Assembly (NCBI GenBank): GCA_964543795.1
Contig: CAZIZN010000010.1
Span: forward strand, 62,001-126,000
Length of the DNA: 64,000 nucleotides
Direction: 5' to 3'
Source: JACKIC01 sp964543795
GTDB lineage: Bacteria; Planctomycetota; UBA1135; UBA2386
Shown here: positions 26,210 to 35,552 of the stretch, in pieces
Layout of the letters: each line of letters opens with the position of its first letter
How positions within the stretch are numbered: position 1 is the first letter of the stretch
The notes under the pieces: model-generated
What the model was told of the DNA's origin: nothing
Databases searched by the model: none
What the model saw: only the letters and a program-made list of their open reading frames with translations
Translations under genes and position numbers: made by a program

Positions 26210-28714
26210 TCACCGCTTGCGAGGGTCGCCGAAGGCCGCACCGATCGGCAGCGCGCGCAGCGTCGAGTGTACGACCTGGAAGTGCGGCCGGCCCTGCGCG
26301 TCGGGGCCGCGGAAGACCAGCGTCGCCGCCGCCGCCGCCGCGACGATCCGTCGCGCCGCCTGCAGCACCTCGCTGTCGATGCGCGCCGGCACGTCGACGC
26401 CATCGTTGCGCAGCACGAGCAGGATCGCGCGCCCGCGGAAGGCCGCCGACATGCCGAGCAGCGCCGCCTCGACCGGTGCAGGCCCCTGGGCCGTCTCGAC
26501 CCCGAGGATCGCGAGCGGCGGCACGCCTTCGTCCTTCCTGCCCAGCACCGTGACGATGCCCGCTGGGATCGCGACCGCTGCGCCCTGCGGCGAAGCCGGC
26601 GCGGCCGCAGCCGCCGAGTGCACGGCCGCCGGCGCCGCGTCCGCCGGCGCCGTCTCCGGCGCCACGGGCATCGGCTCGATCGGCGGATGCAATTGCAGGG
26701 TGCCGCCACCGCCCTGGTCGTGCAGCAGCGTGCCGACGCCACCTTCGACCAACGCCGCGGCGACCGCTGGCGGCACTGCGGCACCGGGCCACTGGAGCGT
26801 CACGGTCCGGCCGCGGCAGGCCGGCAGCAGGGCCGGCAGTTCGCGCAGGGCCTGTCTGACGTCGGCCTCGACATCGCCGGTCGGCGCCGCGCGCAGTGTC
26901 GCGGTCTTCGCCTTGGTCGCGCCGCCGGCGATCGGTGCCGCGAACAGCGGCGGATGCACGCGGACCGGCTGCGGACCGTCGAGGAACACCGACGCGACGC
27001 CCTTCTCGACCAGCGCGGCGATCAACTCGCCTTCCAGCGGCGACGGGACCACGGACACGGAGGTGGTCGCGGTCAGTTCGGCACCCTCGAGTTCTCGCGC
27101 CATCGCCTGGCGCTGCTGCGCCGGCGTGCGGTCGCCGGCCAGCGCGGCGATGCGAACGCGGCCGTCCGCGGCGCGCGTGATCGTCAGCATCGCCGGCAGC
27201 AGCACGTCGACCGCACCGTGATCCTCCACCTCGAGGCGCATCGCGCCGGCGGCCTCGATCGCCGCGCAGATCGAACGCACCAGCGATCGCGACGGCGCGG
27301 CTGCCCCGTCGAGCACCACCCGCACCGATTGGCCGTGCCAGGCCTTGCGCATGGCGGCGACACGGCGCTCGAAGGCCCGCAGGAGTTCGGCCGGCTTGCC
27401 GGCATCGAGGTCGACGCGCAGCGTCTGCCGTCCGTCCACGGCAGCGACGAGGCAGGGAGTCGGATGGAACGGCTCGCGCAGTTCGCCGCCGATCGTGCAC
27501 GCCAGCCGCGCGGGCTGCAGCGCCTGCACGAGCGCGGGCAGCACGACGCCCTCGACCTCGGCGTCGAGCGCGAACCCGGCCGGCCAATCGACCACCACGT
27601 TCTTGCCGCGCGCCGCATCGGCATGCTCGGGGCTCTCGCGGCGCAACGCCGCCAGGACCCCGGCGCGGGATCGACCGGCCGGATCGAGCCGCAGGACGAC
27701 CTCGCGGCCGGCTTCGCAGCGGACGAGGAACGGCCAGACGACGTCCTCTCCCGACCCCTCGCCGAGCGCGATGCGCACCGCGCCCGCGTCCCGGCACATG
27801 GCGACGGCGGCGCCGATCTCGGCGCCCTTGACGTCCTTGGCGAACCAGATGCGCACGGGCTTGCCCGCGACGGCTCCGGCGCGTTCGGCGGCGAACAGCG
27901 CCAGCGCCTCCTCGGTGAGGGCGGGCTCGGCGAACGGCACGATCGTCAACACCACGCCCGCGCCGTCGGCGCGGGTCTGCACGGCGTCGACGAGTTCCTG
28001 GTCGAACAGCACGCGGGCGCCGATGGCGATGCGGTGCGCGCCGGCGGCGCGCAGGGTCGTCGCGACGAGACCGCGCGTCGCGGCGTCGGCCTTGGCGGCG
28101 CCGCGGAACGTGAGGGCGAACCGCTTGCCGGCCGCGCCGGCGGCCAGCTTCTGCAGTTCGACGGGCAGCAGGATCGGCAGATCGGCGGTTTCGAGTTCGC
28201 CCGTGTCGACGACGACGGCGACGTCGACACCCTCGGTCGTCGTCTGCACGGCGAGCGTCGGCACGGGAGCTTCGTGCAGCTTCTCGTCGCCGAAACCGCG
28301 GCGCATCACGATCGAGCCCGGCAGGAAGGGCTTCAGCGCCGTCGCGACCACGTCCTTCACCGCGCTGCCGATCATCGCCTCGCCGGTGAACCGCACCAGC
28401 ACGCGCCGCCGCCGAAGGTCCTGCCCGTGCCGCTTCGCGGTCCGCTCGAGCGACGGGGCCACGGCAGCCGGCACCGCAGCCTTGTCCATCGCCGGCACGT
28501 CGACCGTCAGCACGCGGTCGAACGCGGCGTCGTCGCTCGCGCCGCAGGCGACCTTCACGGGCCCTTCGTCGACGACCTCCTCGACCGGCTCCAGCACCGG
28601 GAGTTCCGCGCCCTCGTCGACCACCGGTTCGAGCACGGGCAGTTCTTCGTCGATCTCGTCGTGGGCGGAACGTCCGGGCTTCTTGCGGGGCAGCGAGCGG
28701 CGCTTCGAACTCAT
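26210..28714 (-). CDS. Large hypothetical protein (834 aa), unknown family
   Basis: I do not recognise this protein. It has no signal peptide and no membrane segment. The N terminus is basic (MSSKRRSLPRKKPGRSAHDE), followed by an acidic stretch in which ELPVLEPV occurs twice. The rest is a succession of Val/Ala/Leu-rich alpha/beta modules, each ~70-90 residues, with similar strand-helix openings (KNVVVDWPAGFALDAEVEG, RTVTLQWPGAAVPPAVAAAL, KPVRIWFAKDVKGAEIGAA). This suggests internal repeats of one small domain. The ATG at 28714 is chosen as the first Met after a non-coding-like leader. It is convergent with the M28 gene. Confidence 0.55.
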   Translation of the reverse strand: MSSKRRSLPRKKPGRSAHDEIDEELPVLEPVVDEGAELPVLEPVEEVVDEGPVKVACGASDDAAFDRVLTVDVPAMDKAAVPAAVAPSLERTAKRHGQDLRRRRVLVRFTGEAMIGSAVKDVVATALKPFLPGSIVMRRGFGDEKLHEAPVPTLAVQTTTEGVDVAVVVDTGELETADLPILLPVELQKLAAGAAGKRFALTFRGAAKADAATRGLVATTLRAAGAHRIAIGARVLFDQELVDAVQTRADGAGVVLTIVPFAEPALTEEALALFAAERAGAVAGKPVRIWFAKDVKGAEIGAAVAMCRDAGAVRIALGEGSGEDVVWPFLVRCEAGREVVLRLDPAGRSRAGVLAALRRESPEHADAARGKNVVVDWPAGFALDAEVEGVVLPALVQALQPARLACTIGGELREPFHPTPCLVAAVDGRQTLRVDLDAGKPAELLRAFERRVAAMRKAWHGQSVRVVLDGAAAPSRSLVRSICAAIEAAGAMRLEVEDHGAVDVLLPAMLTITRAADGRVRIAALAGDRTPAQQRQAMARELEGAELTATTSVSVVPSPLEGELIAALVEKGVASVFLDGPQPVRVHPPLFAAPIAGGATKAKTATLRAAPTGDVEADVRQALRELPALLPACRGRTVTLQWPGAAVPPAVAAALVEGGVGTLLHDQGGGGTLQLHPPIEPMPVAPETAPADAAPAAVHSAAAAAPASPQGAAVAIPAGIVTVLGRKDEGVPPLAILGVETAQGPAPVEAALLGMSAAFRGRAILLVLRNDGVDVPARIDSEVLQAARRIVAAAAAATLVFRGPDAQGRPHFQVVHSTLRALPIGAAFGDPRKR

Positions 28715-28804
28715 GGGGCGCAGTTTGTAGCGGGCGGGAGAGGGCGACTCAGGGTAGCAGCCTGGGCGCGCGGGCAAAGCCCGAAGCCGAACGGGAAGTC
28801 CGGG

Positions 28805-30076
28805 TCACCCACGCTTCTGGCCCGGCATCGGCACCGGGTCGACCGGCAGCGGTCCGAACTCGTAGCTGGCCGGTCCCCACGTCTCGTCGCTGTTCAGCGC
28901 CTGCTCCCAGGTGACCTCCCTGCCCGAGTAGGTCGCCATGCGGCCCATGATCGCCGTGAGCGTGCTCTCGGCGACCATCTGGCCCTCGGCGAGCGGTTTG
29001 CCGGCGCGGATGCTCGCGAAGAAGTCGTCGTGCTCGGTCTGGTAGGGATCGTTGCGCACGCCGGCGAACTTCCAGGCGTTCTCGCCGGTGATGCGCCAGT
29101 CGCCGCCCATGTGCGCCTCGCCGAGCGCGCCGTAGACGTGCTCGCTGACGTCGTTGTGGCAGCCGTCGATCTGCCGGCACTCCGAGAAGCACCACTCGCC
29201 GCCCGGGTACAGGAACTGCACCGCGTGGTGGTCGAAGATGTGGCCGTACTTCGGGTCGGTGCGCACCTGTCGGCCGCCCATGCCGCGCGCGCGCACGGGG
29301 TGACCCCGGAACGCCCAGTTGATGACGTCGATGTTGTGCACGTGCTGCTCGACGATGTGGTCGCCCGACAGCCACGTGAAGTAGAGCCAGTTGCGCAGCT
29401 GCCATTCCATGTCGGTCCAGTGCGCCTGGCGCTCGGCGACCCAGAGACCACCCTGGTTCCAGGAGCACCGCGCGAACAGCAGCTTGCCGAGCGCGCCGCC
29501 GTGGATGCGGGCCATCGTCTCGAGGTAGCCGTTCTGGTGGTGTCGCTGCAGGCCGCTGACCACGGACAGTCCGAGCTTCTGCGCCTCGGCGGCGGCGGCG
29601 AGCACGCGGCGCACGCCGGGTCCGTCCACGGCGACGGGCTTCTCGAAGAACACGTGCTTCCGGGCCTTGACCGCCGCCTCGAAGTGCGCCGGCCGGAAGT
29701 GCGGCGGCGTCGCGATCACGACCACGTCGCAGTTGCTCGCCATGACGCCGAGATAGGCGTCGGGTCCCAGGAAGCACCGCTCTTTGGACACCTCGATGCG
29801 GCCCTTGAAGCGTTCGTTCTCACCGAGTGCGTCGAGACAGCCCTCCATGCGATCGACGAACATGTCGGCGACCGCGACGAGCCGCGTGCTGCCCTTCGTG
29901 CTGAGCGCCTGCGCGACCGCGCCGCTGCCGCGCCCGCCGCAGCCGATCAGGCCGATGCGCAGTTCGTCGCCCCCCTGCGGGTCCTGGAGGCGGCCCGCGG
30001 ACTCGGCGCGGACGAGGCTCGCCGCGGTCGTCGCGGCGGCGGCGGTGAAGAGGAACGAGCGGCGGGAGGTGGACAT
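28805..30076 (-). CDS. Tat-exported Gfo/Idh/MocA family oxidoreductase
   Basis: A 423-aa NAD(P)-dependent dehydrogenase-fold protein. The N terminus is a Tat signal (STSRRSFLFTAAAATTAASL). The nucleotide-binding motif is LRIGLIGCGGRGSGAVAQAL, and the catalytic-type Lys lies in HVFFEKPVAVDG. A C-terminal alpha/beta domain follows (WLYFTWLSGDHIVEQHVHNI and onward). The family oxidises or rearranges sugars. Tat export implies the cofactor is bound before transport and that the enzyme works outside the cytoplasm. This class is greatly expanded in Planctomycetota. The substrate is unknown. The start at 30076 places the twin arginine at positions 5-6. Confidence 0.88.
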   Translation of the reverse strand: MSTSRRSFLFTAAAATTAASLVRAESAGRLQDPQGGDELRIGLIGCGGRGSGAVAQALSTKGSTRLVAVADMFVDRMEGCLDALGENERFKGRIEVSKERCFLGPDAYLGVMASNCDVVVIATPPHFRPAHFEAAVKARKHVFFEKPVAVDGPGVRRVLAAAAEAQKLGLSVVSGLQRHHQNGYLETMARIHGGALGKLLFARCSWNQGGLWVAERQAHWTDMEWQLRNWLYFTWLSGDHIVEQHVHNIDVINWAFRGHPVRARGMGGRQVRTDPKYGHIFDHHAVQFLYPGGEWCFSECRQIDGCHNDVSEHVYGALGEAHMGGDWRITGENAWKFAGVRNDPYQTEHDDFFASIRAGKPLAEGQMVAESTLTAIMGRMATYSGREVTWEQALNSDETWGPASYEFGPLPVDPVPMPGQKRG

Positions 30077-30125
30077 GGCGTGAGGGTCCGCGGCGCAGCG
30101 ACCGAAGGCAAGGGGAGAGCGGCAG

Positions 30126-31154
30126 TCAGCCGTCGAGCACCGCGTCGAGCGACGGCGCGCTGAGCAGACGATCGCCGATCGCGTCGAGTTCCGGCCCGGT
30201 CGCGGCCCGCAGCCGCGCCGTCGCGCTCGCCGGCAGGACACCGAACCGGCGCTGCAACTGACGCTCGAGCAGCGCCAGCTTGCCTTCGTTGCGGCCTTCC
30301 TGACGGCCTTCCTGGCGCCCCTTCTCGAGGCCCTCGATGCGCCCCTCGGCGCGCAGCTTCTCCGCAGTGCTCATGACATGGTCTCTCGCAGTTTCACCCG
30401 CCAATCGGTGCAGAAGGTCCGCCAGACGCGACGATCGCAGGTCGGTCACTTCCAGGATGTAGGAGGATAGCGCCTGCAGGCCGGATGCGCCGCCCGGCTC
30501 GCGCAGGAGATCGCGCCACCGGCCCGCCCAGCGTTCGATCGCGCGAGCGGCAGCGTCGGGCGACGCGCCGCGCAGGAACTGCAGGGCCAGCAAGGCGAGG
30601 CCCGCGAACGACGGCAGGGGCCAGGCGAGCAGCGCGGCCTCGTCGAGAGCCGCGAGGTCCAAGAGGCGCGGCGTCAGCGACACCCCGTGCGCGAGCAGGA
30701 CGCGCGCCAGTTCCGGGTGCAGGAGCCGCACCGCGCGAAACCCACCCGTGTCGACGAGTTCGCCGAGGCTGCGTTCGACCGTCCACGGCGAAGGGCCGTG
30801 GTGGATCAGCACCGGGACGATCAGGGGCAAGCCCCCGGCTCCTTCGGCAGCCGCCCGATCCAGGTCCGACGCGACATAGCGCAGCACCTGCAGGATCGCC
30901 CGAGGCTCGGCCCGCGACTTGTGCTCGATCAAGAAGCGGAACGCCACGCGGCTGCTGCGCGCACGGACCGAGAACACGAGGTCGCGCTCCTGACGCGCCA
31001 GCGTGCCGTCGACCGAACCCTCCGGCAGGCCTTCGCACGTGGTCCAGTCGATCGCCGCATGGATCTCTGCGGGCAATGCCTGACGCAACAGGGCTCCTGC
31101 CACCACGGGATCGGCGAACGCGCAGTGGAACAGGGCGTCGTGCGGATTGGGCAC
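30126..31154 (-). CDS. Rpn family recombination-promoting nuclease (PD-(D/E)XK)
   Basis: A 342-aa protein of the Rpn/'transposase_31' family. The opening NPHDALFHCAFADPVVAGALL is typical. The nuclease core shows GTLARQERDLVFSVRA, then AFRFLIEHKSRAEPRAILQVLRY, with the E-x-K residues in IEHKS. The C terminus has the usual charged repeat (GRIEGLEKGRQEGRQEGRNE) before a short helical end. Family members are DNA endonucleases that raise recombination and are often called transposases wrongly. No terminal inverted repeats or target-site duplication were seen, so it is a stand-alone gene. Confidence 0.85.
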   Translation of the reverse strand: MPNPHDALFHCAFADPVVAGALLRQALPAEIHAAIDWTTCEGLPEGSVDGTLARQERDLVFSVRARSSRVAFRFLIEHKSRAEPRAILQVLRYVASDLDRAAAEGAGGLPLIVPVLIHHGPSPWTVERSLGELVDTGGFRAVRLLHPELARVLLAHGVSLTPRLLDLAALDEAALLAWPLPSFAGLALLALQFLRGASPDAAARAIERWAGRWRDLLREPGGASGLQALSSYILEVTDLRSSRLADLLHRLAGETARDHVMSTAEKLRAEGRIEGLEKGRQEGRQEGRNEGKLALLERQLQRRFGVLPASATARLRAATGPELDAIGDRLLSAPSLDAVLDG

Positions 31155-31232
31155 GCCCCCTATGGACGACCGGGCCGCGAATTCGTCGCCGCGACGCCCG
31201 GAAAACGCGGCGGATGTCCGCCCGCTCGAGCG

Positions 31233-32333
31233 CTACGGACTCTCGAACTTCGCGCGCTCCTCCGCGGTCGGCTCGCGCAGCGGCCGCACGACGCGGAAAC
31301 CGACGTGCTGGCCCTCCGTCAGATACCACCAGCTCTTCGGGATCTGCGGATCGCGCTCGTTCCAGACCGGATCGGAGGGCTCGCGCGCCGCCGAGCGCAG
31401 CTTCGGCGCCGGGTCGCGCCAGCTGCCGCCGCGCAGCACGTGCGGGAAGCGCACCGGGCGGCCGCGTTGGTCCTTCGGCGGCACCTGGTAGGGCGAGGAG
31501 CGCGGCGCCTTGCCGTGCGCTTCCGCATACGCGTCGGGCAGGTAGTGGTCCGCGACCCACTCGGCGACGTTGCCGTGCATGTCGAAGAGGCCGAACGCGT
31601 TCGCTGCCTTCTTGCCGACCGGGTGGTAGGCGGGCACGGGCGGCGCGCCGGGCTCGAGCACGCGAGCGCTGTTGTCGACGAACCAGGCGTGATCGCCGAG
31701 CTTGCCCACATCGTCGCCGAACGACCATGCCGCACGGCTGCCGGCCCGGCAGGCGAACTCCCACTCGGCCTCGGTGGGCAGCCGGTAGAAGCGGCCCGTC
31801 TTCGCCGAGAGCCACTTGCAGTACTGGCGCGCGGCGACGTGCGACATGCAGATCGCCGGGTAGCCGTCGCGGCCCATGTTGAACGTCATGTCCATGTAGG
31901 GCGGCGTCGGCCGCGCGATGCCGTCGGGTTGTTTGCTCTGCGGCCGCTCGGCGTCGGCGTTCCAGAGGTCGTACTCGGCCCAGGTGACCTCGTGCGCGCC
32001 CATCCAGAAGGGCTCGACGGTCACCTCGACCGGCGGCGCCTCGTCCGGCTCGTGGCCCGGCGCATCGGGCGAGGAACCCATCGTGAACGTGCCGCCGCGG
32101 ATCGGCACCATCGCGAACGCGACGTCGCTGCCGGGCAACGACTCGCGGTAGGGATCGAAGCCGGCGATCGCGGCGGCGGGCTCGACCGTTGCGGCGGCGG
32201 GCTCGACCGTTGCGGCGGCAGCCCTCGCCGCCAGCGGGGGGGGCGCGGCAGGAGCAGCGGCGGACTCCGGCGGTTTCCCGCCGCAGACGGCGAGCACAGC
32301 AAAAGGGATCACGTACGGCAGCGCGCGGTTCAC
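31233..32333 (-). CDS. SUMF1/formylglycine-generating-enzyme-fold protein, secreted
   Basis: A 366-aa exported protein. The hydrophobic N terminus ends LAVCGG, a weak lipobox. An Ala/Pro/Val linker includes two copies of ATVEPAA. Residues ~75-350 are a SUMF1 domain: MVPIRGGTFTMGSSPDAPG, EVTWAEYDLWNAD, YCKWLSAKTGRFYRLPTEAE, GNVAEWVADHYLP and HVLRGGSWRD. The active-site cysteine pair of true formylglycine-generating enzymes is not evident near the C-terminal core, so it may bind rather than modify proteins. The start is GTG. It is divergent from hflK across a 110-bp gap. Confidence 0.82.
   Translation of the reverse strand: MNRALPYVIPFAVLAVCGGKPPESAAAPAAPPPLAARAAAATVEPAAATVEPAAAIAGFDPYRESLPGSDVAFAMVPIRGGTFTMGSSPDAPGHEPDEAPPVEVTVEPFWMGAHEVTWAEYDLWNADAERPQSKQPDGIARPTPPYMDMTFNMGRDGYPAICMSHVAARQYCKWLSAKTGRFYRLPTEAEWEFACRAGSRAAWSFGDDVGKLGDHAWFVDNSARVLEPGAPPVPAYHPVGKKAANAFGLFDMHGNVAEWVADHYLPDAYAEAHGKAPRSSPYQVPPKDQRGRPVRFPHVLRGGSWRDPAPKLRSAAREPSDPVWNERDPQIPKSWWYLTEGQHVGFRVVRPLREPTAEERAKFESP
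32170..32220. repeat. 21-bp tandem repeat inside the SUMF1 gene
   Basis: GCGGCGGCGGGCTCGACCGT(T) occurs twice in tandem (32170-32190 and 32191-32211), followed by a partial third copy. The unit is a multiple of three and lengthens the linker by seven residues, so it does not disturb the frame. Confidence 0.8.
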
Positions 32334-32443
32334 GTGCGAAGAGCGTAGCAGGCCCGCTGCGAGATCGCGCCCGCAGGTTCCGCACGACGTTCGCGCGGCA
32401 GGGCTGGGGGCCGCGGGGGCCCGTGTCGTAGAACAGGCGCCCC

Positions 32444-33421
32444 ATGAACCGCCCCGTCCTGCTCCCCGGCGACGCCGGCCGGCTGCAGCCCCTGCGCGCG
32501 CTGCGCTGGGCCGTGCTCGGCCTGCTCGCCCTCTTCGTGCTGTTCACCGCCTGGTACACGGTGCCGGCCGAGTCCGTCGGCGTCGTGCTGCGCTTCGGCG
32601 CCTTCCACGGCATCCGGGAACCGGGACTGCACTTCAAGGCGCCGTTCGGCGTCGACACGGTCGAACTCGTGCCCGTGCAACGCCAGCTCAAGCAGGAGTT
32701 CGGCTTCGGCACGCCGCAGGCGACCCAGAAAGACCAGGTCGGCCGCGAACCGCAGCGCGAGAAGAGCATGATCACGGGCGACCTCAATGCGGCGCTGGTC
32801 GAGTGGGTCGTGCAATACCGCATCGACGATCCGCAACTGTACCTGTTCCACGTGCGGGACCCGGGTGCCACGCTGCGCGACCTCGGTGAATCCGTGATGC
32901 GCGAGGTGATCGGCGACCGCACCGTCGACGAAGTCATCACCGTCGGTCGCCAGGAGATCGAGACCGTCGCCAAGCAACGGCTCGTCGACATGGTCAAGGC
33001 CTACCAGCTCGGCGTCGCGATCGAACTGCTGCAGCTCAAGAACGTCGACCCGCCGCGGGAGGTGCAGGCGTCGTTCAACGAGGTGAACAAGGCGCAGCAG
33101 GATCGCGAGAACATGATCAACGTCGCCAACGGCGAGTACAACAAGGTCGTGCCCAAGGCCCAGGGCGAAGCGGCGCAGAAGATCAGCGAGGCGGAGGGGT
33201 ATCGCCTGAAGCGCGTCAACGAAGCGCTGGGCGATGCCGGCGCCTTCAAGGCGGTGCTCGCGGAGTACGTGAAGGCCAAGGACGTGACGCGCACGCGCCT
33301 CTATCTCGAGACGATGCGCGAGGTGCTGCCGCTGCTCGAGAGCCAGTGGATCGTCGACGGGTCGGTCACGCAGCTGCTGCCGCTGCTGCCCGGCGCCGGC
33401 ACGACGCGGGAGGTGAAGTGA
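32444..33421 (+). CDS. hflK: FtsH-protease modulator HflK
   Basis: A 325-aa membrane protein of the SPFH family. One transmembrane helix (~20-40, LRWAVLGLLALFVLFTAWY) is followed by a band-7 domain (PAESVGVVLRFGAFHGIREPG, then VEWVVQYRIDDP, DRTVDEVITVGRQEIETVAK) and the EVNKAQQDRENMINVANGEYN coiled coil. With HflC it forms a ring around FtsH in the inner membrane and restrains its proteolysis. Its stop overlaps the hflC start by one base (TGATG). FtsH is not in the window. Confidence 0.92.
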   Translation: MNRPVLLPGDAGRLQPLRALRWAVLGLLALFVLFTAWYTVPAESVGVVLRFGAFHGIREPGLHFKAPFGVDTVELVPVQRQLKQEFGFGTPQATQKDQVGREPQREKSMITGDLNAALVEWVVQYRIDDPQLYLFHVRDPGATLRDLGESVMREVIGDRTVDEVITVGRQEIETVAKQRLVDMVKAYQLGVAIELLQLKNVDPPREVQASFNEVNKAQQDRENMINVANGEYNKVVPKAQGEAAQKISEAEGYRLKRVNEALGDAGAFKAVLAEYVKAKDVTRTRLYLETMREVLPLLESQWIVDGSVTQLLPLLPGAGTTREVK

Positions 33422-34371
33422 TGAACCCGTTCAAGCTCGCGGCGGCGTTCGCCGTGTTCGCCGCCGTGGTGCTGCTGTTCGGCGGCGCCGTCTACTCCGT
33501 GCACGAGACCGAGATCGCGATCGTGACGCAGTTCGGCCGTCCTGTCGGCGAACCGATCAAGGAACCGGGTCTGCACTGGAAGACGCCGTTCGTGCAGGAC
33601 GTGCACCGGCTCGAGAAGCGCGTGCTCGAGTTCGACGGCCAGTCGATCCAGATGACGACGAAGGACAAGACCTACATCGAGGTCGACACCTTCGCGCGCT
33701 GGCGCATCGGCGACGCGGCGCGCTACTTCGTCGCCCTGCGCGACGAACGCAGCGCGCGGTCGCGGCTCGAGGACGTGATCGGCAGCGAGGTGCGCACGAC
33801 CGTGGCGAGCCACGAACTGATCGAGATCATCCGCAACGACAAGAGCCGCACCCTGCCGCCGAACTCACAGCGCAGCGAGGGTACGACGCAGTCGTCGCTG
33901 CCGGTCGCGCGGCGCGGCCGAATCGAACTCGAGAAGGACGTGCTGGCCGCTTCGGCGCCGAAGCTGGCCTCGCTCGGCATCGAGCTGCTCGACGTGCGCA
34001 TCAAGCGCGTCAACTACAACGCCGACGTGCTGTCGCGCATCTACCAGCGCATGATCAGCGAGCGCGCGCAGATCGCGCAGCGCTTCCGCAGCGAGGGCGA
34101 AGGCGAGGCGGCGCGCATCCTGGGCAAGAAGGAACGCGACCTGCGCGAGATCGAGTCGATCGCCTACAAGGAAGTGCAGCGCCTGCGCGGCGAGGCCGAC
34201 GCGGAGGCGTCGCGCATCTACGCGGAGGCCTACGACCAGAGCCCGGAGGCGCGCGAGTTCTACACGTTCGTGAAGACGCTGGAGACCTACCGCCACGTGC
34301 TCGGCGAGCGCAGCAACCTCGTGCTGTCGACGGACAGCGACCTGTTCCGCCTGCTCGAGGCCGCGCGATGA
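33421..34371 (+). CDS. hflC: FtsH-protease modulator HflC
   Basis: A 316-aa SPFH protein, partner of HflK. A single N-terminal membrane helix (~5-27) is followed by ETEIAIVTQFGRPVGEPIKEPG, KDKTYIEVDTFARWRI, VRTTVASHELIEII and the long coiled coil from RIYQRMISERAQIAQRFRSEG. An insert with a Ser/Thr/Pro-rich stretch (RTLPPNSQRSEGTTQ) is normal for the family. Starts and stops overlap with hflK upstream and chrA downstream, so all three are co-translated. Confidence 0.92.
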   Translation: MNPFKLAAAFAVFAAVVLLFGGAVYSVHETEIAIVTQFGRPVGEPIKEPGLHWKTPFVQDVHRLEKRVLEFDGQSIQMTTKDKTYIEVDTFARWRIGDAARYFVALRDERSARSRLEDVIGSEVRTTVASHELIEIIRNDKSRTLPPNSQRSEGTTQSSLPVARRGRIELEKDVLAASAPKLASLGIELLDVRIKRVNYNADVLSRIYQRMISERAQIAQRFRSEGEGEAARILGKKERDLREIESIAYKEVQRLRGEADAEASRIYAEAYDQSPEAREFYTFVKTLETYRHVLGERSNLVLSTDSDLFRLLEAAR

Positions 34372-35534
34372 CCCCGGAATCGCGGCCCACGCTGTTCGGC
34401 GTGTGGCTGCGGTTCCTGCGTTTCGGTTGCCTGGCGTGGGGCGGTCCGGTGGCGCAGATCGCCCACCTGCACCACGAACTCGTCGAGCGCGAACGCTGGG
34501 TCGACGAGACCCGCTTCCGCCGGGTGCTCGCGGTCTACCAGGCGCTGCCGGGGCCCGAGGCGACGGAGATGTGCATCTGGTTCGGCACGGTCGCGCGCGG
34601 CCGGCTCGGCGGCCTCGTCGCCGGACTCGGCTTCCTGCTGCCGGGGCTCGTACTGATGCTGTCGGCGAGCTGGCTGCTGCTCGGGCTCGCGACGTGGCCC
34701 GGTTGGCTGCTCGCCGCGTTCGCGGGCATGCAGGCGGCGGTGGTCGCGTTGGTCGCGCGCGCCGCCGTGCGCCTCTGGCGCGCCGCCGTGCGCGATCGGC
34801 TGCTGCTCGGCGTCGCCGTTGCGGCCTTCGCCGGAGCCCTGCCGGGCATCCCCTTCGCAGCGAGCCTGCTGGCCGGCGGCGGCGTGCTGGCGCTGCGCGG
34901 GCGACCGTCGCTGCAGCTGGCAGTGGCCGCGGTCTGGCTCGCGGTCGGCGTGTGGTCGGTCGCGGCGACCGGCACCGTCCCGCCGCCGCCGTCGGCTGCG
35001 GTCCCTGCGGCGCCCGGCGCCCTCGAACTCGCCCGCACCGGCCTGCGTGCAGGACTCCTGACCTTCGGCGGCGCCTATACGGCGATCCCGTTCCTGCAGG
35101 CCGACGCCGTCGGCGACGGCGGCTGGATGACCCTGCCGTCGTTCCAGGACGGGCTTGCGATCGGCGGCGTGCTGCCAGCACCGCTCGTGATGTTCGGCGC
35201 CTGGGTCGGCTGGGCCGGCGGCGGCCTCGGCGGTGCGCTGCTGGTCACGGCGACCATCTTCCTGCCGGCGTTCGTGTTCCCGCTGCTGCTGCACGACCTG
35301 CTCGAACGGATCGTCGCGCACCCGCGCTGGCACGGCTTCCTCGAAGGCGTCACCGCCGCGGTGGTCGGCCTGATCGCCGCGATCGCCGTCGAATGGATCG
35401 CGCTGCTCGACTCGCCGATGCGCGCGGGCATCGCGGCCGTGGCGCTGCTCGCGCTCGCCGTCTGGCGGCATCGACTGGCCGTGCTCGGGGTCATGGCGGC
35501 GGCCGCAGGTGCGGGGCTCGCGCTCGCCTGCTGA
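34368..35534 (+). CDS. chrA: Chromate transporter ChrA (long-chain)
   Basis: A 388-aa inner-membrane protein with two homologous halves of the CHR superfamily. The N-half signature is FLRFGCLAWGGPVAQIAHLH with QALPGPEATEMCIWFG. The C-half signature is LRAGLLTFGGAYTAIPFLQ with DGLAIGGVLPAPLVMFGAW. Around ten hydrophobic segments are visible. Members export chromate or related oxyanions. The ATG overlaps the hflC stop (ATGA), an unusual partnership that may only reflect a compact operon. No chrB-type regulator is present. Confidence 0.9.
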   Translation: MTPESRPTLFGVWLRFLRFGCLAWGGPVAQIAHLHHELVERERWVDETRFRRVLAVYQALPGPEATEMCIWFGTVARGRLGGLVAGLGFLLPGLVLMLSASWLLLGLATWPGWLLAAFAGMQAAVVALVARAAVRLWRAAVRDRLLLGVAVAAFAGALPGIPFAASLLAGGGVLALRGRPSLQLAVAAVWLAVGVWSVAATGTVPPPPSAAVPAAPGALELARTGLRAGLLTFGGAYTAIPFLQADAVGDGGWMTLPSFQDGLAIGGVLPAPLVMFGAWVGWAGGGLGGALLVTATIFLPAFVFPLLLHDLLERIVAHPRWHGFLEGVTAAVVGLIAAIAVEWIALLDSPMRAGIAAVALLALAVWRHRLAVLGVMAAAAGAGLALAC

Positions 35535-35552
35535 AGGCCTCGGCGCTGGGCT

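Noticed and set aside
26267..30163. Open frame of 1298 codons on the plus strand
   Set aside because: It runs antisense across the 834-aa protein and the Gfo/Idh/MocA gene. The translation is His/Arg/Gln-rich and featureless.
30126..31154. Rpn-family gene considered as an insertion sequence
   Set aside because: No terminal inverted repeats, target duplication or second transposition gene were seen; the family is nuclease-like and often mislabelled as transposase.
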